A DNA stretch of 64,000 nucleotides, taken from the NCBI RefSeq assembly GCF_042680125.1, contig NZ_JBHTNY010000011.1; one strand, 5' to 3'. Positions 8,867-17,574 of the stretch are shown piece after piece. Numbering within the stretch: position 1 is the stretch's first letter; each line of letters opens with the position of its first letter. Source of the DNA: Robinsoniella peoriensis (GTDB lineage: Bacteria > Bacillota > Clostridia > Lachnospirales > Lachnospiraceae). The notes under the pieces are model-generated. The model was not told where the DNA came from and made no database searches. It saw only the letters and a list, made by a program, of their open reading frames with translations. Position numbers and translations under genes: made by a program.

Positions 8867-11059
8867 ATGAAATCACTAGTAATCGCAGAGAAACCATCTG
8901 TTGCAAGGGATATCGCAAGGGTTTTGAAATGCCAGAAAAAGCTTCCGGGTGCTATGGAAGGCGGGCAATATGTTGTGACCTGGGCGCTGGGGCACCTGGT
9001 TACGCTGGCTGATCCGGAAGGATATGATGTTAAATATAAGGAATGGAAAATGGAAAGTCTTCCTATGATTCCTGAAAAAATGCAGCTGGTTGTAATTAAA
9101 CAGAGCGCGAAACAGTATGCAGCTGTAAAAACGCAGATACACCGCAAAGATGTGGGAGAGATCATTATCGCCACAGATGCAGGAAGGGAAGGCGAGCTGG
9201 TAGCCAGATGGATTTTGGAAAAAGCCGGCAGTCACAAGCCGGTAAAGCGTCTGTGGATTTCTTCGGTAACGGATAAAGCAATCCGGGAAGGTTTTGGTCA
9301 CTTAAAGGATGGAAGAGAATATATTCCGCTGTATGATGCGGCAGTGGCAAGGGCGGAAGCAGACTGGCTGGTGGGAATCAATGCTACCAGGGCATTGACC
9401 TGTAAATATAATGCCCAGTTGTCCTGCGGCAGGGTACAGACTCCAACCCTGGCAATGATTGCAGCAAGGGAGGAGGAAATAAGGAAATTTAAGCCTGAGG
9501 CTTACTATGGACTTACCCTTCGTACGAAAGGCATGGTCTGGAACTGGCAGGATGAAAAAAGTGGAAGCAGCCGGACGTTCCAGAAAGATAAGACAGATAA
9601 GATAGCAGAGAAACTTAAAAATGCAAAATTAACGGTAGTATCCGTTGAAAAGAAAGCGAAGCAGTCACAGGCTCCGGGCCTGTACGATCTGACGGAGCTT
9701 CAGCGTGAGGCAAATAAAAGGTTCGGATTTTCAGCAAAAGATACATTAAATACGATGCAGCGTTTATATGAGAATCACAAAGTACTGACCTATCCCCGAA
9801 CGGATTCCAGATATATTAGTACAGATGTGGTAGATACATTAAAGGAAAGGCTGAAAGCATGTGCAGTCGGTCCCTACAAAAAGCTGGCTGGAACCCTGAT
9901 TATGAAACCCATACGGGCAAACAAGTCATTTGTGGATAATGCGAAGGTCAGTGACCATCATGCGATTATTCCAACGGAGCAGTTTGTTCAGATGGATCAT
10001 ATGTCCGTGGATGAACGTAAGATCTATGATTTGGTAGTAAGGCGTTTTCTGGCTGTTTTATATCCGGCTTTTGAATATGAGCAGACGACAATGAAAGCAA
10101 AAGCAGGAGAGGAATTATTCACTGCAAAAGGGAAAGTTGTCAAAAGCCTGGGATGGAAAGCTGTGTATGAAGACATGGCTATGGATGATGAGGAAGACGA
10201 TGAAAAGGATTCTGCAGGAAGCCTTCCGGTATTAAATAAAGGACAGGTTCTGGAGATTGAGAAAGTCACCATGACGGAAGGAAAGACGAAGCCTCCTGCA
10301 CCCTTTAACGAGGCTACACTTTTATCCGCTATGGAGAATCCCGTGAAATATATGGAGAGCAAAGATGCCCAGGCAGCCAAAACACTTGGAGAGACCGGAG
10401 GACTTGGTACTGTGGCAACCCGTGCGGATATTATAGAAAAGCTGTTTAATACCTTTCTGATGGAAAAACGTGGAAAGGATATCTTCGTTACTTCCAAAGC
10501 AAAACAGCTTCTGGAACTGGTGCCGGAAGATCTGAAAAAGCCGGAACTGACAGCGGACTGGGAGATGAAGCTGTCTAAAATTGCAAAGGGGAAGTTAAAA
10601 AGAGTATCTTTTTTAAATGACATCCGCAGTTATACCCATGAAATTATAACTGAAATCAAACAGGGTGAAGGAAATTTCAGGCATGATAATCTGACCAATT
10701 CAAAATGCCCCGTCTGCGGAAAACGTATGCTTGCGGTTAATGGAAAGAACAGCCGTATGCTGGTATGCCAGGACAGGGAATGCGGACATCGTGAAACAAT
10801 TGCAAGAGTGACAAATGCCAGATGTCCAAACTGCCATAAGAAAATGGAAATGGTGATGAAAGGGAGCGAAGAAACTTTTGTCTGCGTCTGCGGACATAAG
10901 GAAAAATTGTCAGCTTTTCAGGCGAGAAGGCAGAAGGAAGGTGCGGGTGTCAGCAAGAAAGATGTCCAGAACTACCTGAGCAAACAGAAGCAGGAAGCCA
11001 AAGAACCCATCAATAATGCATTTGCTGCAGCATTTGCTAAATTGGATATAAAAGAATAA
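8867..11059 (+). CDS. topB: DNA topoisomerase III (type IA)
   Basis: A 730-residue type IA topoisomerase that passes single strands through a transient break and can decatenate DNA. The TOPRIM domain carries the glutamate in IAEKPSVARDI (residue 7) and TDAGREGE around D104. The active-site tyrosine is Y309 in LTYPRTDSRY. The C-terminal part has two four-cysteine zinc ribbons (CPVCGKR...CQDRECGH and CPNCHKK...CVCGH). An acidic insertion (DDEEDDEKD) near residue 443 is probably a surface loop. Length and layout match the TopB/TraE-like group of Firmicutes. Chromosomal housekeeping and plasmid-type copies look alike, and the context here favours the former. Confidence 0.95.
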   Translation: MKSLVIAEKPSVARDIARVLKCQKKLPGAMEGGQYVVTWALGHLVTLADPEGYDVKYKEWKMESLPMIPEKMQLVVIKQSAKQYAAVKTQIHRKDVGEIIIATDAGREGELVARWILEKAGSHKPVKRLWISSVTDKAIREGFGHLKDGREYIPLYDAAVARAEADWLVGINATRALTCKYNAQLSCGRVQTPTLAMIAAREEEIRKFKPEAYYGLTLRTKGMVWNWQDEKSGSSRTFQKDKTDKIAEKLKNAKLTVVSVEKKAKQSQAPGLYDLTELQREANKRFGFSAKDTLNTMQRLYENHKVLTYPRTDSRYISTDVVDTLKERLKACAVGPYKKLAGTLIMKPIRANKSFVDNAKVSDHHAIIPTEQFVQMDHMSVDERKIYDLVVRRFLAVLYPAFEYEQTTMKAKAGEELFTAKGKVVKSLGWKAVYEDMAMDDEEDDEKDSAGSLPVLNKGQVLEIEKVTMTEGKTKPPAPFNEATLLSAMENPVKYMESKDAQAAKTLGETGGLGTVATRADIIEKLFNTFLMEKRGKDIFVTSKAKQLLELVPEDLKKPELTADWEMKLSKIAKGKLKRVSFLNDIRSYTHEIITEIKQGEGNFRHDNLTNSKCPVCGKRMLAVNGKNSRMLVCQDRECGHRETIARVTNARCPNCHKKMEMVMKGSEETFVCVCGHKEKLSAFQARRQKEGAGVSKKDVQNYLSKQKQEAKEPINNAFAAAFAKLDIKE

Positions 11060-11130
11060 ATAAAATAAATGCATTATCAGACATGAGCTGGCGTCTATGG
11101 TAAAAAATTGTTAAAATATAGACAAAACAC

Positions 11131-11159
11131 TTGCGTTTTTTATGTAAACAAGATAAAAT
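11131..11159 (+). promoter_or_regulatory. Probable promoter of the decarboxylase operon
   Basis: TTGCGT (11131-11136) and TAAAAT (11154-11159), 17-base spacer, about 57 bases upstream of the first carboxyltransferase gene. Confidence 0.45.
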
Positions 11160-11215
11160 ATAATTGGCAGAAATTTGGTTTTACTTTAATAATATAGAAA
11201 ATGGAGGGCTGAAAA

Positions 11216-12652
11216 ATGAGTAATACAGCACAAAGCTTGGCAAGTACTAGAATCGCTTCTTTACTTGATGAGAACAGTTTTGTTGAAATCGGCGGATATG
11301 TAACTGCCAGAAATACTGATTTCAACATGCAGCAAAAGGAAACCCCTGCAGACGGCGTCATTACCGGTTATGGTGTGATCGACGGCAACCTGGTATATGT
11401 ATATAGCCAGGATGCATCCGTACTTGGAGGTACCATTGGAGAAATGCATGCAAAGAAAATTGCTGGTCTTTATGATCTGGCGCTTAAAATGGGTGCACCA
11501 GTGATCGGTTTAGTTGACTGCGCAGGTATGAGACTTCAGGAAGCAACCGATGCTTTAAACGGATTTGGTGAAATCTACATGAAGCAGTCAGTGGCAAGCG
11601 GTATAATTCCCCAGATCACAGCCGTATTTGGTAATTGCGGCGGAGGACTTGCGATCGCTTCCGAACTTACCGACTTTACATTTATGGAAGAAAAGAAAGC
11701 AAAATTATTTGTGAATTCTCCAAATGCACTGGATGGAAATGATGTATCTAAATGTGATACAGCTTCCGCAAAATTCCAGAGTGAAGAAGCAGGAACGGTA
11801 GACTATACAGGCAGCGAAGCTGACGTACTGTCCCAGATCAGATCTCTTGTATGTATGCTCCCGGCTAACAACGAAGACGATATGTCTTATGAAGAGTGTA
11901 CAGATGATTTGAACCGCGTATGTAAAGATCTTGCAAATGCCGCAGGTGATACATCCATTCTTTTATCTGATATTTCTGATGACAATCTTTTCTTTGAAAC
12001 AAAAGCAGCTTATGCAAAAGAAATGGTAACCGGTTTTATTAAATTAAACGGAATTACCGTAGGTGCAGTTGCCAACCGTACAGAAGTTTGTGATGAAGAA
12101 GGCAACGTTGCAGAAACATATGAAGCAGTATTAACTAACAGAGGTGCAAAAAAAGCAGCTGAATTTATTCAGTTCTGTGATGCTTTTAATATTCCGGTAT
12201 TATCCTTGACAAATGTCAAAGGATTTAAAGCAGATACTCATTCTGAAAGATGTATCGCAAAAGCTGTTGCACAACTTACTTATGCGTTTGCAAACGCTAC
12301 TGTTCCTAAAGTTAACGTTATTATCGGTGCAGCTTACGGAACAGCTTATGTAGCAATGAACAGTAAATCAATCGGTGCAGACATGACATTTGCATGGACA
12401 GATGCCCAGATCGGTATGATGGATGCAAAATCGGCTGCCAGGATTATGTATGCGGATGCTGATGCGGCGACAATCAGTGAAAAGGCAGCAGAATATGCAG
12501 CTTTACAGTCAAGCGCTATGTCAGCAGCTAGAAGAGGGTATGTTGATACGTTGATTGAAGCAGAAGATACCAGAAAATATGTTATCGGAGCTTTTGAAAT
12601 GTTATTCACAAAAAGAGAAGATCGTCCGAACAAAAAACATGGCACGGTTTAA
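11216..12652 (+). CDS. Acyl-CoA carboxyltransferase subunit (MmdA/12S-like)
   Basis: A 478-residue protein of the acyl-CoA carboxyltransferase family, covering both the beta- and alpha-type crotonase-fold halves. FGNCGGGLAIASEL near residue 142 and a matching GAAYGTAYVAMNSKSIGAD block near 373 form the CoA/biotin pockets. Family members move CO2 between biotin and propionyl- or glutaconyl-CoA. It heads an operon with OadG-like, biotin carrier, OadB and OadA-like genes, so it probably feeds a Na+-pumping decarboxylase. Methylmalonyl-CoA is the likely substrate, but glutaconyl-CoA cannot be excluded. GGAGGG precedes the ATG. Confidence 0.85.
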   Translation: MSNTAQSLASTRIASLLDENSFVEIGGYVTARNTDFNMQQKETPADGVITGYGVIDGNLVYVYSQDASVLGGTIGEMHAKKIAGLYDLALKMGAPVIGLVDCAGMRLQEATDALNGFGEIYMKQSVASGIIPQITAVFGNCGGGLAIASELTDFTFMEEKKAKLFVNSPNALDGNDVSKCDTASAKFQSEEAGTVDYTGSEADVLSQIRSLVCMLPANNEDDMSYEECTDDLNRVCKDLANAAGDTSILLSDISDDNLFFETKAAYAKEMVTGFIKLNGITVGAVANRTEVCDEEGNVAETYEAVLTNRGAKKAAEFIQFCDAFNIPVLSLTNVKGFKADTHSERCIAKAVAQLTYAFANATVPKVNVIIGAAYGTAYVAMNSKSIGADMTFAWTDAQIGMMDAKSAARIMYADADAATISEKAAEYAALQSSAMSAARRGYVDTLIEAEDTRKYVIGAFEMLFTKREDRPNKKHGTV

Positions 12653-12666
12653 GCGGGGTGAATGAT

Positions 12667-13437
12667 ATGAAACGAAAACTTAAAGGAATCTTATTGGCAA
12701 TGTGCATGGCGGTAATCACCCTTGCAATGCCAATGTGTGTTTATGCAGAAGAAGCGGCTGTTTCTGATTCAGACCGTGCGACTATTGAAAGTTTTGCGCA
12801 GCAGACAGTAGAGCAGATTACTTCCATGACAGATGAGCAGATGGATGAAATTATGAAACCGTCTTCCATATTAACAGCACCAAACAAATTTTTTGTTGAA
12901 GCTGTTCAGGCGTGGCAGGATGTCAGAGATGAGCTTGGAGCATTTAAAGCGACTACCGGACATGATATCGAAGTATCCGAGGATAATATTGTAGTTACAA
13001 CCAACGTAACCTTCGAAAAAGCGGATGGTGCAGTTGTACTGACAATAGGACGGGAAGATCTTGCGCCATCAAGCATGACTTTTGATACAGGCGCGGATTC
13101 ATCCATGGCTGCAAAGATGGAAAAAGCGGCATTAAATACCCTTATGGGACTTGTAATTGTATTTGTAATGCTGGTTTTCTTAAGCTTTTTAATTTCTCAG
13201 TTTAAGCATTTTGGCAAACTGGAAAACCGTGGAAAAAAGAATGAAAATGAATTAGATGTTGCAGCAAAAGCAATTCCGGTTCCGGTGGCTCCGGTCCAGG
13301 AAGAGGAATTAGCAGATGATGGAGAATTAGTTGCAGTAATAGCAGCTGCAATTGCAGCAAGCGAAAATACATCTACAGATAGTTTTGTAGTTCGTTCAAT
13401 CAGAAAAGCAAATAAAAGAAAATGGCAGAATGCTTAA
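12667..13437 (+). CDS. OadG-family subunit with an exported N-terminal domain
   Basis: A 256-residue protein that anchors Na+-pumping decarboxylases. Unlike short OadG proteins of about 80 residues, it starts with a signal peptide (KRKLKGILLAMCMAVITLA... ending VYAEE) and an extracytoplasmic domain of about 120 residues (SFAQQTVEQITSMTDEQMDE onward, weakly like DUF3887). A single transmembrane helix follows (TLMGLVIVFVMLVFLSFLIS, about 158-178). The cytoplasmic tail contains a Pro/Val/Ala linker and an OadG-type end (VAVIAAAIAASE...VRSIRKANKRKWQNA). I chose ATG 12667, 7 nt after GGGGTG, over the GTG at 12658. It lies 14 nt after the carboxyltransferase gene. Confidence 0.75.
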   Translation: MKRKLKGILLAMCMAVITLAMPMCVYAEEAAVSDSDRATIESFAQQTVEQITSMTDEQMDEIMKPSSILTAPNKFFVEAVQAWQDVRDELGAFKATTGHDIEVSEDNIVVTTNVTFEKADGAVVLTIGREDLAPSSMTFDTGADSSMAAKMEKAALNTLMGLVIVFVMLVFLSFLISQFKHFGKLENRGKKNENELDVAAKAIPVPVAPVQEEELADDGELVAVIAAAIAASENTSTDSFVVRSIRKANKRKWQNA

Positions 13438-13455
13438 GTATAGGAGGAAATCGTA

Positions 13456-13827
13456 ATGAAAAATTATACAATTACCGTTAACGGAACAGCATATGATGTA
13501 ACTGTTGAAGAGGGTACCACAGGTGCGGCACAGGCTGCAGCTCCAAAAGCAGCACCGAAGGCAGCACCAAAAGCAGCTCCAAAGGCTGCAGCACCGGCAG
13601 GCGGATCCGCAGGAGCTGTAAAAGTAGCTGCATCCGTACCTGGAAAGATTTTTAAGATTGAAGCCAGTGTTGGACAGACAGTTAAATCTGGTGACAATAT
13701 CATGATCCTGGAAGCAATGAAAATGGAAATCCCAGTTGTTGCACCTCAGGATGGAACCATTGCAAGTATTGACGTAGCTGTTGGTGATGCCGTTGAAAAC
13801 GGAGATGCTTTAGCATCTATGAATTAG
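13456..13827 (+). CDS. Biotin carboxyl carrier protein of the decarboxylase
   Basis: A 123-residue biotinyl-domain protein. The biotinylation site is the lysine in LEAMKMEIP near residue 92. A flexible linker of repeated Ala-Pro-Lys (residues 28-50) joins a short N-terminal segment (NYTITVNGTAYDVTVEEG) to the biotinyl domain; its DNA is a 12-base near-repeat. This is the mobile arm that shuttles CO2 between carboxyltransferase and the OadB pump. AGGAGG precedes the ATG; it sits between OadG and OadB genes. It is the only biotin carrier in the operon and must serve both carboxyltransferases. Confidence 0.92.
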   Translation: MKNYTITVNGTAYDVTVEEGTTGAAQAAAPKAAPKAAPKAAPKAAAPAGGSAGAVKVAASVPGKIFKIEASVGQTVKSGDNIMILEAMKMEIPVVAPQDGTIASIDVAVGDAVENGDALASMN

Positions 13828-13898
13828 AATTTGCATAATTAATGTAAATTCCCACCAGTAGAAAAATCTGCTGAAATACTAAAATGGGAGGTAAAAAC

Positions 13899-15047
13899 AT
13901 GTCTTATATTCTTGATACTTTGTCGAACTTACTTCACCAGACAGCGTTCTTTAATCTGACAGTAGGTAACTATGTTATGATTGCAGTTGCATGTATATTC
14001 TTGTACCTGGCTATTAAACATGGGTTTGAGCCTCTGTTGCTGGTACCGATTGCTTTTGGTATGCTTTTGGTAAATATCTATCCGGATATTATGATGAGGC
14101 CGGAAGATTCAGCCACTGGAGTAGGTGGACTTCTTCACTATTTCTATATTCTGGATGAGTGGAGTATTTTACCATCACTTATTTTTATGGGTGTTGGTGC
14201 TATGACTGACTTCGGTCCGCTGATTGCGAATCCGCGAAGCTTCCTGCTTGGCGCTGCAGCTCAGCTTGGTATTTATGTTGCATATTTCCTGGCAATCCTC
14301 TTAGGATTTAATGGAAAAGCGGCAGCAGCAATCTCCATTATTGGTGGTGCTGATGGTCCTACCTCAATCTTCCTTGCCGGTAAACTGGGGCAGGCAACCC
14401 TAATGGGGCCAATTGCGGTGGCGGCATATTCATATATGTCTCTCGTACCGATTATTCAGCCGCCGATTATGAAGCTGTTAACAACAGAAAAAGAAAGAAA
14501 GATCAAAATGGAGCAGTTAAGACCTGTTTCCAAATTAGAGAAAATCTTATTCCCGATCATTATCAGTATCGTTGTATGCTTAATCCTGCCTACAACCGCG
14601 CCACTTGTTGGTATGTTAATGCTTGGTAACTTATTCAGAGAATCCGGTGTTGTAAAACAGCTCACGGAAACTGCATCAAATGCGCTTATGTACATCGTAG
14701 TTATTTTACTTGGAACCTCTGTAGGTGCATCTACCAGTGCAGAAGCATTCCTGAATCTGAATACTATTAAAATCGTTGTTTTAGGTCTTGTAGCCTTCGC
14801 ATTCGGTACTGCCGGCGGTGTTCTGCTTGGCAAGCTGATGTGTAAACTGACACATGGCAAGATTAATCCGTTAATCGGTTCAGCAGGAGTATCTGCCGTT
14901 CCTATGGCGGCTCGTGTATCACAGAAGGTAGGTGCGGAAGCAGATCCTACAAACTTCCTTCTGATGCATGCGATGGGACCAAACGTAGCGGGTGTTATCG
15001 GTACGGCAGTTGCCGCCGGTACCTTCATGGCTATATTTGGGATTTAG
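13899..15047 (+). CDS. oadB: Na+-translocating decarboxylase beta subunit
   Basis: A 382-residue polytopic membrane protein that decarboxylates carboxybiotin and exports Na+. Family signatures: GFEPLLLVPIAFGMLLVN near residue 40, GGADGPTSIFLAGKL near 152 (the aspartate is the Na+/proton site) and GPNVAGVIGTAVAAG at the C-terminus. The start is ATG 13899 after GGGAGG; the ATG at 13884 lies upstream of that site. It lies between the biotin carrier and the OadA-like gene. Confidence 0.93.
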   Translation: MSYILDTLSNLLHQTAFFNLTVGNYVMIAVACIFLYLAIKHGFEPLLLVPIAFGMLLVNIYPDIMMRPEDSATGVGGLLHYFYILDEWSILPSLIFMGVGAMTDFGPLIANPRSFLLGAAAQLGIYVAYFLAILLGFNGKAAAAISIIGGADGPTSIFLAGKLGQATLMGPIAVAAYSYMSLVPIIQPPIMKLLTTEKERKIKMEQLRPVSKLEKILFPIIISIVVCLILPTTAPLVGMLMLGNLFRESGVVKQLTETASNALMYIVVILLGTSVGASTSAEAFLNLNTIKIVVLGLVAFAFGTAGGVLLGKLMCKLTHGKINPLIGSAGVSAVPMAARVSQKVGAEADPTNFLLMHAMGPNVAGVIGTAVAAGTFMAIFGI

Positions 15048-15082
15048 CCTGAATTAAGAGACAGGTTATAAAGTAGAAACCG

Positions 15083-15104
15083 GACGGATTATGACAATCC
15101 GTCT
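15083..15104 (+). other. Hairpin between oadB and oadA
   Basis: GACGGATT/AATCCGTC with a 5-base loop and no T run, so probably an RNA stability or processing hairpin within the operon and not a terminator. Confidence 0.4.
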
Positions 15105-15150
15105 GAGCGCCTAAGCACGCTCTAGTGACAAAATATAAGGAGGTCAGAAA

Positions 15151-16563
15151 ATGTCAGAAGTAGTAAAAAAACCAATTAAAATTACCGAGACAATACTGCG
15201 TGATGCACATCAGTCCCTGATTGCAACCAGAATGAGAACAGAACAGATGCTGCCAATCGTAGAGAAACTGGATAAAGTGGGATATCATTCTGTAGAGTGC
15301 TGGGGTGGAGCAACCTTTGATGCATCTCTTCGTTTCTTGAAAGAAGATCCATGGGAAAGACTTCGTAAATTCCGTGACGGATTTAAAAATACAAAGTTAC
15401 AGATGTTATTCCGTGGACAGAATATCCTTGGATACCGTCCATACGCAGATGATGTGGTAGAATATTTTGTTCAGAAATCCCTTTCAAATGGTATTGATAT
15501 TATTCGTATATTTGACTGTATGAATGATTTACGTAACTTAAAAGCAGCTGTTGATGCTGCAAATAAGGAAAAAGGCCATGCACAGGTAGCGCTCTCTTAC
15601 ACTTTGGGAGATGCATACACACATGATTACTGGATCAAAATGGCTAAAAATGTAGAAGAAATGGGTGCAAACTCAATCTGTCTGAAGGATATGGCAGGCC
15701 TTTTGCTTCCTTATGAAGCTACAGAACTGATCGGCAAACTGAAAAAAGCGGTTAAAATACCGATTCAGCTGCATACCCATTATACATCAGGTGTTGCTTC
15801 TATGACTTACTTAAAAGCAGTAGAAGCTGGAGTTGACGTAATTGATACGGCAATGTCACCATTCGCTCTTGGAACATCCCAGCCGGCAACAGAAGTTATG
15901 GTTGAGACTTTCAAAGGAACACAGTATGATACTGGATTCAATCAGAAATTATTAGCAGAAATCGCTGATTACTTCAGACCAATCAGAGATGAAGCTTTAA
16001 GTTCCGGTTTATTAAATCCGAAAAACCTTGGTGTTGATATTAAGACATTGTTATATCAGGTACCTGGCGGTATGCTTTCTAACCTGACTTCTCAACTGAA
16101 AGAACAGCACGCAGAAGACAAATATTACGATGTGCTTGCAGAAGTTCCAAGAGTGCGTAAAGATCTTGGTGAGCCGCCGCTTGTAACACCTTCTTCACAG
16201 ATCGTTGGTACACAGGCTGTATTTAACGTAATCATGGGAGAGCGTTACAAAATGGTTACCAAAGAAACAAAGGCAGTTCTGTCCGGAGAATACGGCGCAA
16301 CTGTTAAACCATTCAACAAGGAAATCCAGAAGAAATGTATTGGTGACAAGACACCGATTACCTGCCGTCCGGCTGACTTGCTGAAACCAGAATTAAAGAC
16401 AATCGAAGCTGAAATGTCACAGTGGAAAGAACAGGATGAAGATGTCCTGACCTACGCACTGTTCCCACAGGTTGCTACCGATTTCTTTAAATACAGAGAA
16501 GCTCAGAAAACGAAAGTAGATCCGAAAACGGCTGATACGAAGAATGGGGCTTATCCGGTTTAG
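15151..16563 (+). CDS. oadA: Oxaloacetate decarboxylase alpha / pyruvate carboxylase subunit B-like carboxyltransferase
   Basis: A 470-residue DRE-TIM carboxyltransferase that moves CO2 between biotin and pyruvate/oxaloacetate. ETILRDAHQSL near residue 13, FDCMNDLRNL near 123 and the metal-binding LHTHYTSG near 207 (HxH) are visible. No biotinyl domain (no AMKM) is present, so it depends on the separate carrier at 13456. It corresponds in layout to the 5S subunit of propionibacterial transcarboxylase. It is the last gene of the operon and is followed by a strong terminator. Confidence 0.92.
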   Translation: MSEVVKKPIKITETILRDAHQSLIATRMRTEQMLPIVEKLDKVGYHSVECWGGATFDASLRFLKEDPWERLRKFRDGFKNTKLQMLFRGQNILGYRPYADDVVEYFVQKSLSNGIDIIRIFDCMNDLRNLKAAVDAANKEKGHAQVALSYTLGDAYTHDYWIKMAKNVEEMGANSICLKDMAGLLLPYEATELIGKLKKAVKIPIQLHTHYTSGVASMTYLKAVEAGVDVIDTAMSPFALGTSQPATEVMVETFKGTQYDTGFNQKLLAEIADYFRPIRDEALSSGLLNPKNLGVDIKTLLYQVPGGMLSNLTSQLKEQHAEDKYYDVLAEVPRVRKDLGEPPLVTPSSQIVGTQAVFNVIMGERYKMVTKETKAVLSGEYGATVKPFNKEIQKKCIGDKTPITCRPADLLKPELKTIEAEMSQWKEQDEDVLTYALFPQVATDFFKYREAQKTKVDPKTADTKNGAYPV

Positions 16564-16575
16564 AAATTTATAATA

Positions 16576-16613
16576 AGAGGTTTGGGGAATTTAAATTCCT
16601 CAGACCTCTTTTT
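16576..16613 (+). terminator. Terminator of the decarboxylase operon
   Basis: AGAGGTTTGGGGAAT pairs with ATTCCTCAGACCTCT, followed by TTTTT. Confidence 0.85.
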
Positions 16614-16685
16614 GCTTGTTTTTACACAATGCTGAAAAAACCAGATAAAAATTGAAATTTCCCTGGTTTCATGTTAATATTAATA

Positions 16686-16755
16686 TTTGAAAGAAAATGG
16701 CTTTCAAATTACTAATTAAGGAATAGCACAAGCCTGCTTGCGCTATTCAGGGGAA
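16686..16755 (+). promoter_or_regulatory. 5' leader element, copy 2 (upstream of the RpiR-like gene)
   Basis: Copy 2 of the leader family: TTTGAAAG (16686-16693)/CTTTCAAA stem, TAATTAAGG, hairpin GAATAGCACAAGC/GCTTGCGCTATTC with a single mismatch, then CAGGGG. Exactly as in the other copies, 7 nt separate AGGGG from an ATG (16761). The TTG leader frame 16687-16719 is kept (TTG AAA GAA AAT GGC...), but here it has no obvious ribosome binding site. Confidence 0.6.
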
Positions 16756-16760
16756 TTAGA

Positions 16761-16814
16761 ATGAAAATTATAGAGAATACGAAGGAATATAAATGTTATG
16801 CCAACGACCAATGA
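16761..16814 (+). CDS. Short ORF at the leader-controlled ATG, overlapping the RpiR-like start
   Basis: This 17-residue frame (MKIIENTKEYKCYANDQ) uses the ATG placed 7 nt after the leader's AGGGG and ends at 16814, past the RpiR-like ATG at 16798. It could be a coupling peptide, or the remains of a gene start lost by a frameshift. It has no recognisable domain. Confidence 0.35.
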   Translation: MKIIENTKEYKCYANDQ

Positions 16815-17559
16815 ATTGTTAAGTCAGAGAAACCGAAAAGGAAAAAAGATAAATATAAACCCCAATGGTCCCAACCGTGTGCACCGGGCCATGAAAATGG
16901 AGGCGGTATTCAGTGATATGCCTCAGGAAGATATTCTGAAGACGATTCTGAAGTCTGATATTCGAAATCTTCAAATGACACTTGATGAAGCTGATGAGAC
17001 TTCTTTCGAAGTGGCAGTGAAAATGATTTTAAATGCCAGGGATATATATGTGATTGGTGTCAGAAGCTGTGAACCACTGGCTAATTTCCTGGGATTTTAT
17101 TTAAATCTGATGTTTAAAAATGTAAAGGTAATCAGTACCAACAGTGCCAGTGAGTTGTTTGAACAGCTGTTTCGGATTGGTGCCGAGGATGTGATTATCG
17201 GTATCAGTTTTCCACGCTATTCCATGCGTACCTTAAAGGCGATGGAGCTGGCGAACAACCGGAGTGCGAAAGTGATATCCATTACGGACAGCATCTATTC
17301 GCCCATGAAACTGTATGCGACCTGTAATTTGACGGCTAAAAGCGACATGGCTTCGATTGCAGACTCTCTGACAGCGCCTATGAGCCTCATTAACGCCCTT
17401 GTAGTGTCTCTTTGCATGAGACGCCAGGCTGAGATGGCAGAGTCCTTAAAAACGCTGGAACAGGTCTGGGAGGAGTATCAGGTATATAACAATGATGAGA
17501 TTAATTATATTGATAATCATATAGAAGTGAAATTTCCCGGCAGAACCGATGAAAATTAA
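16798..17559 (+). CDS. MurR/RpiR-like SIS protein lacking the HTH domain
   Basis: A 253-residue protein. From about residue 28 on it aligns in my memory with MurR/RpiR regulators of Lachnospiraceae: NARDIYVIGVRSCEPLANFL (SIS start), SFPRYSMRTLKAMELANN, ITDSIYSPM, SDMASIADSL. These bind sugar phosphates and normally carry an HTH_6 domain of about 77 residues at the N-terminus. Here only about 30 residues precede the SIS part, and they are basic and helix-poor (RNRKGKKININPNGPNRVHR). An in-frame TGA at 16762 excludes a longer start. It may be a sensor without DNA binding, or use the basic tail instead. The flavoprotein gene follows 15 nt later. Confidence 0.75.
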   Translation: MPTTNELLSQRNRKGKKININPNGPNRVHRAMKMEAVFSDMPQEDILKTILKSDIRNLQMTLDEADETSFEVAVKMILNARDIYVIGVRSCEPLANFLGFYLNLMFKNVKVISTNSASELFEQLFRIGAEDVIIGISFPRYSMRTLKAMELANNRSAKVISITDSIYSPMKLYATCNLTAKSDMASIADSLTAPMSLINALVVSLCMRRQAEMAESLKTLEQVWEEYQVYNNDEINYIDNHIEVKFPGRTDEN

Positions 17560-17574
17560 GAAGGAAGAACAGGT

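Noticed and set aside
8867..11059. topB as sign of an integrated conjugative element
   Set aside because: TopB-like genes occur in such elements, but the neighbours here are housekeeping genes and no relaxase, VirB4/VirD4 or integrase gene is in the window.
15083..15104. Terminator between oadB and oadA
   Set aside because: The hairpin has no T run and oadA belongs functionally to the operon.
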